The notes under the pieces were generated by a model. The model did no database searches and was not told the origin of the DNA. It worked only from the letters and a program-made list of their open reading frames with translations. Positions 1 through 8,515 of a stretch of DNA of 64,000 bases are shown here, in pieces (the first letter of the stretch is position 1; every line of letters begins with the position of its first letter). Origin of the DNA: Alteriqipengyuania lutimaris. GTDB taxonomy: Bacteria > Pseudomonadota > Alphaproteobacteria > Sphingomonadales > Sphingomonadaceae. A program made the position numbers and the translations under genes. The stretch lies in NCBI RefSeq assembly GCF_003363135.1, contig NZ_QRBB01000001.1, forward strand, positions 2,689,169 to 2,753,168, read 5' to 3'.

Positions 1-480
1 GACCGCGTAGATAAGCACGGAGGAGTAGCGGAACATGCGCTCTGCCGCAGCTGTGCCAAGGCTGACCACCGCGATGATAAGTGTCAGCAGCAGCCCCGTG
101 CCGATCAGTGTCGGCCAGCCGAACAGGGCCGTGCCGATCTCACCCGCAGCCGCCGCGATCACCGCGATCACGAGCACCATGAACAGGACGTAGGCGATTT
201 CGAACAGGATCCACCCGGGCCCCAGCAGCTCGGCGAAGAAACCGCGATAATCATTCGCCCGTACGATGCGGGCAAATTCGAAGGTGACGGCGCACACGAT
301 GCTCCAGATCGCCATCGCGAGAAGCAGGCCGAGCAGGCCGCCCAGCGGGCCGCTGCCCACGAAAAACTCGGCGATCTCGCGCCCGGTGGCATAGCCGCCC
401 CCGATGACGACCGCCTTGAACGCGAGCCCCGGCAGGACCAGCCGCCGGAAGACCCCGTTCGAGGCGGCCGCATCGCTCAT
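1..480 (-). CDS. YkvI-like integral membrane protein, N-terminal part (runs off the window)
   Basis: The reading frame starts at ATG 480 and stays open to position 1, so about 160 N-terminal residues are visible and the C-terminus is missing. The start overlaps the stop of dgcN in an ATGA junction, so the two genes are probably translationally coupled. The N-terminus carries a glycine-rich GGGYATGRE motif followed by FFVGSGPLGG, the pattern of the YkvI family of uncharacterised membrane proteins (APC-like fold). At least three hydrophobic segments follow, near residues 37-55, 83-105 and 115-135. Family function is unknown. Its place behind a TonB receptor and dgcN suggests inner-membrane transport of glutamate, N-acetylglutamate or a related product, which is an inference only. 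Confidence 0.7.
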   Translation of the reverse strand, partial: MSDAAASNGVFRRLVLPGLAFKAVVIGGGYATGREIAEFFVGSGPLGGLLGLLLAMAIWSIVCAVTFEFARIVRANDYRGFFAELLGPGWILFEIAYVLFMVLVIAVIAAAAGEIGTALFGWPTLIGTGLLLTLIIAVVSLGTAAAERMFRYSSVLIYAV

Positions 481-1595
481 TCGGCGAGGCAGCTTTCGAC
501 GAGGGTGTCGAAGGACTCGCCGCCCCGGATCGGGTCGGCGACGGGCATTCCCAGCCGGGCGGTTTCGCGCGCCAGCAGATCGTTCGCCTCATCGGGGCCG
601 AGCGTCGAGGTGTTGAGCGATACGCCTGCGCAGCGGATCGCCGGATTGGTCCTGCCGCCGAGCCTGATCGTCAGTTCGGCCAGCTCCTCGATCTCCGGCA
701 GCGGGAAATCCGGGTGGCCGAGCACGTGCCGGCGCGCAGGATCGTGGCAGATAACGAACACGTCGGGCTGGCTACCATGCAGCAGCGCCATGGAGACGCC
801 TGAATATGCCGGGTGATACAGCGATCCCTGCCCTTCGACGATGTCCCAGTGATCGGCCGCGTTATCGGGAGACAGGAGCTCAGCCGCGCCAGCGGCGAAG
901 TCAGCGACCACCGAATCGAGCGCGATGCCGGCCCCTGCAATCAGGATACCGGTCTGCCCGGTCGCGCGGAAGTCGCTGTCCACCCCGCGCGCGGCGAGCG
1001 CTCTCGCAATGGAGAGTGCCGTGTATTTCTTGCCCAGCGCGCAATCCGTGCCCACCGTCAGGAGGCGTCTGCCACTGCGCTTGCGCCCCGTGGCGACCGG
1101 AAGATCGGCCGGAGGGGTCCGGATGTCCACCAGACGCTGCCCGTATTTCTCGGCAGCCGCGCGCATCCCCGGAAGGTCGGCAAGCCTCGCATGCATTCCA
1201 CTCACGATGTCGAGCCCCGCCGCCAGCGCCTCTTCCAGTGCAGGCATCCAATCCGGCGCGATCCGGCCGCCCGAATTTGCGATACCGATCACCATCGACT
1301 TCGCGCCCCGCTCCGCCGCTTCGGCAGGCGAGAGGCGGGTCAGCCCGGTGCTGACGGTCGCCCCGGGAAGGACGGATTCGCCAAGGCACTTGTCGCCCGC
1401 CCAGTCGCGAAGGCCAAAGGCGGTCTTGGCATAACCCGCCTCCGTGCAGTCGCCGAGGAAGAGAAGGTATGGCGTGCGCAAGGCGCCGACGTCGTCGCCC
1501 GTCGTATCCTCCGGACGAGACGGCGCGCCTGCGTCATCTTCGTCGGCAGAGGCCCGGGATGCCAGCGCCACTGCGCCGCCCTTGCTATCCATCAT
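477..1595 (-). CDS. dgcN: DgcN, D-glutamate N-acetyltransferase (DUF1611 family)
   Basis: This 372-residue protein matches the DUF1611 family, now known as DgcN, which acetylates D-glutamate so that DgcA can racemise it to N-acetyl-L-glutamate. The sequence has the N-terminal YLLFLGDCTEAGYAKTA stretch (about residues 43-59) and a P-loop-like GTDCALGKKYTA segment (about 182-193), both typical of the family. A longer upstream extension of the frame lies inside the TonB receptor gene in another frame, so I chose the start MMDSKGG at 1595. Its ATG overlaps the receptor stop in a TGATG junction. A second ATG follows at 1592. dgcA lies 4 kb away in the companion operon. The first 35 residues are acidic and low-complexity and may be poorly conserved. 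Confidence 0.85.
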   Translation of the reverse strand: MMDSKGGAVALASRASADEDDAGAPSRPEDTTGDDVGALRTPYLLFLGDCTEAGYAKTAFGLRDWAGDKCLGESVLPGATVSTGLTRLSPAEAAERGAKSMVIGIANSGGRIAPDWMPALEEALAAGLDIVSGMHARLADLPGMRAAAEKYGQRLVDIRTPPADLPVATGRKRSGRRLLTVGTDCALGKKYTALSIARALAARGVDSDFRATGQTGILIAGAGIALDSVVADFAAGAAELLSPDNAADHWDIVEGQGSLYHPAYSGVSMALLHGSQPDVFVICHDPARRHVLGHPDFPLPEIEELAELTIRLGGRTNPAIRCAGVSLNTSTLGPDEANDLLARETARLGMPVADPIRGGESFDTLVESCLAE

Positions 1596-3925
1596 CAGAA
1601 GCTGGCTGCGGCTGTGACACCGAAGGTCCGTGGACGGATCGGCGATGCGGAGAGCAGCGTGCCGGGGCGTTCGCCCAAGCCACCCAGGGCGGTCAGTCCA
1701 CGAGAATTCGTCACGTTCGTGGCGTAAGCGGTGATGCTGAAGCTGTCGAACGCCACCCCGGCGCGCAAATCGACCTTCTCGTATCCGTCGACTTGCAGCC
1801 TGCGCCCGAACAGCGAGCGATAGGTCGAGTCGAACCCGCCCGCCTGGTCGCTCACCAGCCGTGCATCGCCTCCGACGAAAGCCGTCGCGCCACTGCCGAG
1901 GGCCCATTCGTAATCGACGCTGAGTGTCGCGGTCAGCTCGGGCGTAAAGGGCAGCTGATCGCCCTCCAGCCCGCCGGTTACCGGCGGCGTATCCTCGGTC
2001 AGTTCGGCATTGTTGTAGGCACCATTGATCGCCAGCGTGAAGCCGTCCGCAGGACGCACGGTCGCGGTGAGTTCGGCACCGTAGACGCGCGCCCCCTCGC
2101 CATTGTCGTTCGCGCCCACCGGACCGATCGCGGTGTCGAAGGCCGCGAAAATCAGGATGTCGTCCCAGTCGAGATAATAGATCGCACCATCCACGCTGAA
2201 AGTCCGGTCGATCGTCTCGCCGCGGAAGCCGACCTCGTAGCTCACAACGGTGTCCGCATCGTACTGGACCGGGAAGTCGGCGCCGGCACCCGGCGGCACG
2301 ACGTTCGGTCCGCCCGGACGATAGCCCTTGGCGACGCGCGCATAGATCGAGCTGAAGTCGCTCAGCTCGTATCGTGTATCCGCCGACCAGGTGACGACGT
2401 CTTCGCTCGATTCACCCTCGGTGATGTTGGGCGAAGGCAGGCCCTGCAGCGGCTGGAAGGCACCGCGTTCGGTCTGGATCACGGTCTGATCGTTCCGGCT
2501 GTATCGCACGCCCCCGCCGACTTTCCAGCGCGGGGTCAGCTCGAAACCGACATTGGCGAAGGCCGCGACCTCTTCGTAGGTCGAATCCAAGTTGAGGACG
2601 AGCAGTTCGGGAAAGCCGAGGACGGCCGGATCGAACAGCACGCCGGTATCCTGCACGAAGGGCACGAGCGTCTGTTCGATCTTCACCGTCTCGTCGGTGT
2701 AATAGCCGCCGATCTGCCATTCGAACGGACCGCCTTCATTGGAAGACAGGCGCAGTTCCTGCGTGAATTTTTCCTGGTTGAGCGGCGCAGCGAGAAACAC
2801 GCCCACGTCATCCGTCCGTCCACCGAACGACTGATAGACGAAGGTAACGGTCGGACCGAAACCGATCGTGTTGTCGGTCAGCTGCCGTTGATCGAGCTCG
2901 CCGAAGCTGGTGACCGAGGTGGCGGTCGCAAAGCCGAGATCGAGATCGATCGTTCCGTTGTAGAGCCGGTAATCGACATCGTTGTTTTCCGGATAGAACT
3001 CCGTCCGCACGAACCCGTCGACGGGATCGCCGGTGTTGGGGTCGGTCTGGACCGGATCGCCGGTGACGGGATCCGCATCGTAGGAACTGGGCGAGCCGGC
3101 GCGGATATTCTGCGCGATCGCGGTCAGGCGGACCGAGAATGCGGACGTCGGTTCGAACAAAGCCGAAATCCGTCCACCATAGATCTCCGCCTCGTCGATC
3201 TCTTCCTCGAAGCTGCGGCCGACCGCGTCGACGAAACCCGCCTCCTTGCGATAGAAGCCGCTGGCGCGCACCGCGAGCGTATCGCCGATGGGCACGTTGA
3301 CGACGCCGTTCGCGCTCCATCCCGTACCGCCGCCATCGACCGTTTCGACACCGGCCTTCGCGCGGCCCTCGAATTCGCCGAGCTGGGGCGGGGTGGTGAC
3401 GAAGCGGATCACGCCGCCAAGCGCATTCGACCCATACAAAGTGCCCTGCGGCCCGCGCAGCACCTCCACCCGTTGCAGATCGAAAGTGTCGAAGTCGCCG
3501 GCAAGGACCGCAGCATTGCCGAGGCTGGAGCTGGAGCCGAACGGCGTGTCGTCCACATAGATCGCAACGGTCGAACCGACCGATCCGGTATTGACGCCGC
3601 GCAGGATCACGCGCGTCTCTCCGGGGTTGCTCTGCGTCAGGCTGAGGCTGGGGACCAGTTCGACATAGTCGGTGAAGCTGTCGGCCTGCTGGCGCTCCAG
3701 CGTCTCTTCGCTCACCACGCTGATCGACTGCGGAACCTCGCTGAGCGCCTGGGTGCGCTTCTGCCCGGTGACGATGATCACCTCGCCGCGATCGGCACGG
3801 ACTGGTTGCTCGACCTCGTCGTCCTGCCCGTCCGTCTGCGCGATCGCAGCTGCGGGCATTGTCATGGCAAGGACGGCTACGCCTGCGGCAAGAGTGGCCC
3901 GGCTCGAAAATCTGGCTTTTGTCAT
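1595..3925 (-). CDS. TonB-dependent outer-membrane receptor of the D-glutamate/peptide regulon
   Basis: A 776-residue TonB-dependent receptor that imports a ligand through the outer membrane using TonB energy. It begins with a signal peptide (MTKARFSSRATLAAG to a cleavage near AAAIAQ), then a TonB-box region with VIIVTGQKR, a plug domain with EVLRGPQGTLYGSNALGG, and a beta-barrel ending in phenylalanine (AASF). An upstream ATG at 3946 would add seven residues; I prefer 3925 because the signal peptide is cleaner. It is the first gene of a unit with dgcN and the YkvI-like gene, and the operator at 4000-4032 lies just upstream. The substrate is not visible in sequence. Context suggests a D-glutamate-containing peptide or muropeptide, which is inference. 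Confidence 0.9.
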   Translation of the reverse strand: MTKARFSSRATLAAGVAVLAMTMPAAAIAQTDGQDDEVEQPVRADRGEVIIVTGQKRTQALSEVPQSISVVSEETLERQQADSFTDYVELVPSLSLTQSNPGETRVILRGVNTGSVGSTVAIYVDDTPFGSSSSLGNAAVLAGDFDTFDLQRVEVLRGPQGTLYGSNALGGVIRFVTTPPQLGEFEGRAKAGVETVDGGGTGWSANGVVNVPIGDTLAVRASGFYRKEAGFVDAVGRSFEEEIDEAEIYGGRISALFEPTSAFSVRLTAIAQNIRAGSPSSYDADPVTGDPVQTDPNTGDPVDGFVRTEFYPENNDVDYRLYNGTIDLDLGFATATSVTSFGELDQRQLTDNTIGFGPTVTFVYQSFGGRTDDVGVFLAAPLNQEKFTQELRLSSNEGGPFEWQIGGYYTDETVKIEQTLVPFVQDTGVLFDPAVLGFPELLVLNLDSTYEEVAAFANVGFELTPRWKVGGGVRYSRNDQTVIQTERGAFQPLQGLPSPNITEGESSEDVVTWSADTRYELSDFSSIYARVAKGYRPGGPNVVPPGAGADFPVQYDADTVVSYEVGFRGETIDRTFSVDGAIYYLDWDDILIFAAFDTAIGPVGANDNGEGARVYGAELTATVRPADGFTLAINGAYNNAELTEDTPPVTGGLEGDQLPFTPELTATLSVDYEWALGSGATAFVGGDARLVSDQAGGFDSTYRSLFGRRLQVDGYEKVDLRAGVAFDSFSITAYATNVTNSRGLTALGGLGERPGTLLSASPIRPRTFGVTAAASF

Positions 3926-3999
3926 ACCCCGTGTCCCTTCTGACAATTTGCCGCCGGAGACGCCTGAACCCGACTCCAGAGGCTGCTTATTTTCTTATC

Positions 4000-4032
4000 A
4001 GGACAATAATGTCCTTGTAAGAGAATTGTCAA
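4000..4032 (-). promoter_or_regulatory. Promoter with palindromic operator upstream of the TonB receptor-dgcN unit
   Basis: Read on the minus strand, a TTGACA -35 box (4032-4027) is followed after 11 bp by a perfect palindrome, AGGACA-N4-TGTCCT (4000-4015), where the -10 region should fall. The box sits over the last codons of the transporter gene. The same arrangement with the same 11-bp spacing occurs at 8458-8490, and the flanking GATTTGACAATT is shared. This fits a repressor operator; the adjacent XRE-cupin protein is the natural candidate. Confidence 0.7.
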
Positions 4033-5369
4033 ATCCCGGCTGTCGACCCCACCTTCGTGTCCGGAACCTGCTCGGAAGAGCCGAAACGCGCGTCGAAAAC
4101 CCGCCGGGCGGGCGCATCCAGCAGCCGCAGGACGATGGCTGCGGCGACCGCGATCGCGGCCAGTAGGCCGAAGTAGATCGATGGCGAGATTTCGCTCCAG
4201 AAGCTCCCTACGAAACCCCCGGCGAGGCTGCCGGTGAAGATCGCGAAGAACCAGCTGGCGACGGTGCTCGCACCGAGCCGCTGCGGAGCGAGGCGTGCGA
4301 AGATTCCCAAGCCATTGGGCAGGATGTAGAGTTCGCCCGTGGTCAGGATCAGGAAGAAGGCGACCAGCCAGATCCAGCTCGCCTGGCCATCCTGCTGGAT
4401 GCCGGCGACGAAGGCGAGCAGCACGTAGGCACCGGCCACGACCAGCGCGCCGATCGCCATCTTCTGCAGAGGGGAATGCTCGGTCCCCGCCTCCGCCTGC
4501 CGCCGCCAGCGGGCGAGCAGGAACGGGGTGAGCAGAATGACGATCATCGGGTTGAGAGACTGGAACCAGGTCATCGGTATCTCGAAGGCGAACGCGGTCC
4601 GGTCCACCCCTTCGTTCGCCCACAGGGCGACCGTGTTGCCCACCTGCTCGTAGGCGCTGCGAAACAGGGTGACGGCAAGAAGCAGTGCGCCCAGCAGCAT
4701 CAGCGTTGCGCGGTCGAAACCCTGCCAGGTTCCGCCCTCCTCCGCTTCGACAGCGGCTGGTTCGCGGGTCTCGGGCGGCAGGTATTTCCCGCCCAGCAGG
4801 TAGATCGTCAGGCCGATGACCATCCCGATGCCCGCTGCACCGAAACCGTAGTGCCAGCCGTAGAATTCCCCGAGCGTTCCGCAGATCAGCGGTGCGAGAA
4901 AGCCGCCGATATTCACGCCGACATAATAGATGTTGTAGGCCCACGGCCTGCGCGGGTCGTCCGCAGCATAGAGATCGTTGATCTGGCTCGGCAGGCTGGG
5001 GAGGAAGAAGCCGTTGCCCAAGGCGATCGTGCCGAGGGCAATGTAGAGCATCGGCTCGAAGGCCATCAGGAAGTGGCCCAGCGCCATGATCGTGCCGCCC
5101 AGGATCACCGCGCGCCGCTTGCCCAGCCAGCGATCGGCGATGATCCCGCCGAAGATCGGCGTGAAGTAGGCGAGCGCGGTGTAGGTGCCGTAGATGTAGG
5201 ACGACATGCCCTGCTCGATCAGCAGCTCGATCGTCATGTAATAGACGAGCAGCGCGCGCATGCCGTAGTAGGAGAACTGCTCCCACATATTGGTGAGGAA
5301 CAGGACGGTCAGGCCGCGCGGCTGGCCGAACCAGGTCTTCTCGCTTCCCGGAGCCAGGGCTGTCGTCAC
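4029..5369 (-). CDS. POT/PTR-family proton-coupled oligopeptide transporter
   Basis: A 446-residue inner-membrane transporter with about 12-14 hydrophobic segments, of the POT (PTR2) branch of the major facilitator superfamily, which imports di- and tripeptides with protons. The YYGMRALLVYYM segment and the FGGIIADRWLGKRRAI-like loop are family hallmarks. The start is a GTG at 5369 that overlaps the dgcA stop (GTGA); an upstream extension lies within dgcA. In canonical POTs helix 1 carries ExxER. Here the equivalent is N27-M-W-E30-Q31, so the first glutamate and the arginine are replaced. Its place next to dgcA and a serine hydrolase suggests it moves D-glutamate-containing peptides or their products into the cytoplasm. 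Confidence 0.88.
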   Translation of the reverse strand: MTTALAPGSEKTWFGQPRGLTVLFLTNMWEQFSYYGMRALLVYYMTIELLIEQGMSSYIYGTYTALAYFTPIFGGIIADRWLGKRRAVILGGTIMALGHFLMAFEPMLYIALGTIALGNGFFLPSLPSQINDLYAADDPRRPWAYNIYYVGVNIGGFLAPLICGTLGEFYGWHYGFGAAGIGMVIGLTIYLLGGKYLPPETREPAAVEAEEGGTWQGFDRATLMLLGALLLAVTLFRSAYEQVGNTVALWANEGVDRTAFAFEIPMTWFQSLNPMIVILLTPFLLARWRRQAEAGTEHSPLQKMAIGALVVAGAYVLLAFVAGIQQDGQASWIWLVAFFLILTTGELYILPNGLGIFARLAPQRLGASTVASWFFAIFTGSLAGGFVGSFWSEISPSIYFGLLAAIAVAAAIVLRLLDAPARRVFDARFGSSEQVPDTKVGSTAGI

Positions 5370-6364
5370 GCGACGTAGCCCCACACGTCCTGGCCGCAAC
5401 TGACCATGCCGTCTTCATAGTGCAGCGACGGTTCGCGGTCTTTCGCGAGGAAGGTCGGTCCGTCCAGATCGACGTAGTCGCACAGCTGAGCGAGGATATA
5501 GGCGGGCGCCATAGCGAGGCTGGAGCCGACCATGTTGCCGACCATGACCTGGAGCCCGTGCTGCCGGCACAGGCGCGCGATTCTCAGGGCTTCGGTCAGC
5601 CCGCCGCACTTGTCGAGCTTGATATTGAAGACGGAGAACCTGCCTGCCAGCGCTTCCACATCGGAACTGGTCAGCGCGCTTTCGTCGGCAGCGAGCGGGA
5701 TCGGACACTCGAAACCTTCCAGGTCGCCCTCGCGGCCGCGTGCCAGCGGCTGTTCGAGCAGCGATACCCTGCACTCGGCGAGTGCGGAGACGAGAGGGTC
5801 CAGCTCCCCGAGCGCGAAACCCTGGTTCGCGTCGACCATCAGCCAGACGTCCCCCCGCGCCTCCCGGATCGCGCGCACGCGCGCAATGTCGAGAGCGAGA
5901 TCGCCTGTCAGCTTGATCTTGATCGCCTTGGCACTGCGGTAACGGCTTGCCCCGGCCGCCATCGCCTCCGGCGTGTCCGCGCCGAGCGTAAAGGTCGTGA
6001 CGACCGGCAGCGGCGCATCGATCCCCGCCATTTGCCAGGTGGGCGTGGCGGTGCGGCGCGCCTCCAGTTCCCACAGTGCGCAGTCGATCGCGTTGCGCCC
6101 GCCCCCCGCGGGCATGGCATCGAGCAGACCCTTGCGATCGATCCCGGCCTCGATGACGCCACGCGCCGCTTCGATATCGGCCATCATGTTATCGGCATCG
6201 TCGCCGAGGTAATAGACGCCCCCTCCCTCGCCGCGCCCTTCGTGCGCGCCGTCGGAAAGCGTCGCCACGACCACCTCGCAGTTCTCGAACACGTGGCCCG
6301 AGATGCGAAAGGGTGCCGCGAGGCGCAGCGTCTCGCGCCGCGCCTCGAGCTTCAGGCCCGGCAT
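5366..6364 (-). CDS. dgcA: DgcA, N-acetyl-D-glutamate racemase (enolase-superfamily dipeptide epimerase)
   Basis: A 332-residue enolase-superfamily protein of the muconate-lactonising/dipeptide-epimerase subgroup. It has the general-base motif KIK (K149, K151), three metal ligands in the VDAN (D178), LLEQP (E204) and AADES (D227) motifs, and the second base lysine in the NIKLDKCGG segment near 249-252. With DgcN it forms the pathway D-Glu to N-acetyl-D-Glu to N-acetyl-L-Glu. The sequence alone cannot exclude L-Ala-D/L-Glu epimerase (YcjG/YkfB) activity, which would also fit a peptide-use locus. The presence of DgcN favours DgcA. The start at 6364 overlaps the hydrolase stop (TGATG); a longer frame extends into that gene and is rejected. 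Confidence 0.85.
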   Translation of the reverse strand: MPGLKLEARRETLRLAAPFRISGHVFENCEVVVATLSDGAHEGRGEGGGVYYLGDDADNMMADIEAARGVIEAGIDRKGLLDAMPAGGGRNAIDCALWELEARRTATPTWQMAGIDAPLPVVTTFTLGADTPEAMAAGASRYRSAKAIKIKLTGDLALDIARVRAIREARGDVWLMVDANQGFALGELDPLVSALAECRVSLLEQPLARGREGDLEGFECPIPLAADESALTSSDVEALAGRFSVFNIKLDKCGGLTEALRIARLCRQHGLQVMVGNMVGSSLAMAPAYILAQLCDYVDLDGPTFLAKDREPSLHYEDGMVSCGQDVWGYVA

Positions 6365-8379
6365 CAGTAGTTGGTCCCGAACCCGATCAGGTGGAAGGCG
6401 AGGCCCATCCAGACGATCACCAGTCCGGCGAGCACCAGAAGGATGCTCCAGACCTTGGCGGTCCACGCGCGCTTGCCGGTCCAGACCTGCCAGAGATACC
6501 AGCAGAACACCGCCAGCCCCCCGAAGAACACCACGAACGTGGCGATCTGCAGGACGATGACGACCGTGTCGAAGGCTCCGCCGAGATTGGTCAGGTCGCC
6601 GAACATCAGGGTGATCGTGACCGCCCACCCCACAAGAACGAGGAGGATGGCCAGCGCGGCGATCCGCGAGAGGCGATAGCCGAGCAGTTCGCGCCCCTCA
6701 TATCCCAGCGTCCCCGAATAATGCCGCCGGACCAGTGCACGCGTCGGCCAGAGCAGCGCCGTGAGCAACAGGATGAGAAGGCTCGCGTAGAGCAGCGGCA
6801 TCAGCAGCGAGGAGTCCTTGTACCACGGGGCCCGCTCGAACACCGTGAAGGCGGACATGATCGACAGGCTGAACCGCGTCACCTCCCCATCGACAACCTC
6901 GGCACCCAGCTTCTGGTGGCTGTTGAGGTCCTCCCACAGGAAAGGCTCCACCTCGACCCAGTTGGCCGGGCGTCCGGTCAGGCCCATGCCCGGCGGCAGC
7001 ACGAGGTCCCCGTCCGCGTCCACGCCGACAGTGGTCTGGCCGAGAAGCTGGGTAAGATTGAGGAAGGTCGAATCCGCACGGCGCGAGGGCACCCAGTTGC
7101 CCGCCAGCATCTGCGCATGTTCCTTGGCGGTTTCGGGATCGACCCGGCTCGTTTCCGGCTCTCCTGGGAAATAGCGATCAGCGAATTCGGTGAACAGGTT
7201 GATCCGAACGCCATTGACCGCGCCCGCTTCGCCGCCGCTGTTGAAGGACGCATAAAGGCCCACGCCCTCGTCCAGAAACAGGTGAAGCGAAGTATGAAAG
7301 CCCTCGGTGTCGCCGAGGTGGGCGATCACGTCCTGGCCGTTGATGTCGGTTTCGAAGAAGCCGAGCAGCATCCGGTCGAGGCCGGGGATCATGTCGGTCG
7401 CGGTGGTATGCATCTCGCGCGCGGTCTCGGCCTCGAGGATGCGGTTGCCGTCGAGCTCGCCATTGTTGAGGTGCGCCAGCATGAAGCGCGCCATGTCCGT
7501 TCCGGTGGAGGTCAGCGACCCGGCCGGCGAAGGCCCGACGATCTCGAACGGCACCGGCTCGCCCGATGCCGTGCCGTAACCGGTGGCGAGGTTGCCGCGC
7601 ATGCTTTCCGGAACCGGCTGGCGGAACGTCGAATCGTTCATGCCCAGCGGATCGAAGATGTGCCGCTCCACATAATCGTAGAACGGCTCGCCCGAGACGC
7701 GTTCGACGATATAGCCGGCGAGCGCGGTGCCGTAGTTCGAATAGGCGGGCGTCTCGCCAGCGTCGAAGATGCGCTCGGGCACCCACTGCTTGAGCAGTTC
7801 GTCGTAGGGAGGGATCGTGTCGCGATCGTGCCCGATAAGATCCTTCACCTGTTCCTCGAACCCGGCGGTATGGGTCATCAGCTGACGCATCGTTACAGGT
7901 TTGCCGTTGCGTTCCGGAATTTCGAAATCGAGATACTGGTTCACGTCCGCGTCGAGATCGATGCGACCCTGTTCGACCTGCTGCATCACCGCGGTCCAGG
8001 TCACCAGTTTGGAAACCGATCCGGGCCGGAACAGGGTGCGTCCCGGGTCGACGGGGGTGCGATCCTCCACGTCGGCGAGGCCGAAGCCGCGCTGGGTCAG
8101 GATCTCGCCGTCCTTGACCACCACGACCACCGCACCGGCGATATCGCCGTCGCCCAATGCATAGGGCATGTACCCCTCGAGCCAGGTGTCGACATCGGTC
8201 TTCGTGAGATCAGCCGCGCCGTCCGGCCGGTCGCTCGCCTGGGCTGCGGCGGCCTGTTCGGCTTCCGGCGTCCCAGGGAGATTGGGGTCCGGCGTCTGCG
8301 CGAACCCGCTTCCGCCAATCCACAGCAGAAATGCGCCCATTGCTGCAATCGCGGCGAGCATCTCTTTCTTCAAACCCAT
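6364..8379 (-). CDS. Serine beta-lactamase/D-aminopeptidase-like hydrolase with C-terminal membrane domain
   Basis: A 671-residue exported serine hydrolase of the class C beta-lactamase/penicillin-binding-protein fold (Pfam Beta-lactamase). A signal peptide spans residues 1-28. The catalytic SVSK tetrad (S121, K124) and the YSN motif (Y213-N215) are intact; a third motif may be HLGDTEGF. After about residue 530 come four predicted transmembrane segments, so the catalytic part is likely tethered to the inner membrane and faces the periplasm. The fold includes D-aminopeptidases, D,D-peptidases and esterases. Next to dgcA and a peptide transporter, a peptidase releasing D-residues is plausible but not proven. 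It is the first gene of the hydrolase-dgcA-transporter unit; RBS GGGGGGACA precedes ATG 8379. Confidence 0.85.
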   Translation of the reverse strand: MGLKKEMLAAIAAMGAFLLWIGGSGFAQTPDPNLPGTPEAEQAAAAQASDRPDGAADLTKTDVDTWLEGYMPYALGDGDIAGAVVVVVKDGEILTQRGFGLADVEDRTPVDPGRTLFRPGSVSKLVTWTAVMQQVEQGRIDLDADVNQYLDFEIPERNGKPVTMRQLMTHTAGFEEQVKDLIGHDRDTIPPYDELLKQWVPERIFDAGETPAYSNYGTALAGYIVERVSGEPFYDYVERHIFDPLGMNDSTFRQPVPESMRGNLATGYGTASGEPVPFEIVGPSPAGSLTSTGTDMARFMLAHLNNGELDGNRILEAETAREMHTTATDMIPGLDRMLLGFFETDINGQDVIAHLGDTEGFHTSLHLFLDEGVGLYASFNSGGEAGAVNGVRINLFTEFADRYFPGEPETSRVDPETAKEHAQMLAGNWVPSRRADSTFLNLTQLLGQTTVGVDADGDLVLPPGMGLTGRPANWVEVEPFLWEDLNSHQKLGAEVVDGEVTRFSLSIMSAFTVFERAPWYKDSSLLMPLLYASLLILLLTALLWPTRALVRRHYSGTLGYEGRELLGYRLSRIAALAILLVLVGWAVTITLMFGDLTNLGGAFDTVVIVLQIATFVVFFGGLAVFCWYLWQVWTGKRAWTAKVWSILLVLAGLVIVWMGLAFHLIGFGTNY

Positions 8380-8457
8380 GTTGTCCCCCCGCCTGTGCGG
8401 CTTGTTGCTTCGATCTGGCTTCGTCGCTAGCTTGGACGAATATTAGTTGGCGTGATC

Positions 8458-8490
8458 AGGACATAATGATCCTAATTAGAAAATTGTCAA
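8458..8490 (-). promoter_or_regulatory. Promoter with operator upstream of the serine hydrolase-dgcA-transporter unit
   Basis: On the minus strand a TTGACA box (8490-8485) is followed after 11 bp by AGGATCATTATGTCCT (8473-8458), an imperfect copy of the palindrome at 4000-4015. The surrounding sequence (GATTTGACAATT) also matches the first site. It lies between the divergent hydrolase (start 8379) and the XRE-cupin gene (start 8516), so one bound protein could control both directions. Confidence 0.7.
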
Positions 8491-8515
8491 ATCGGGGCAG
8501 GCAGGAGGGGCGCGC

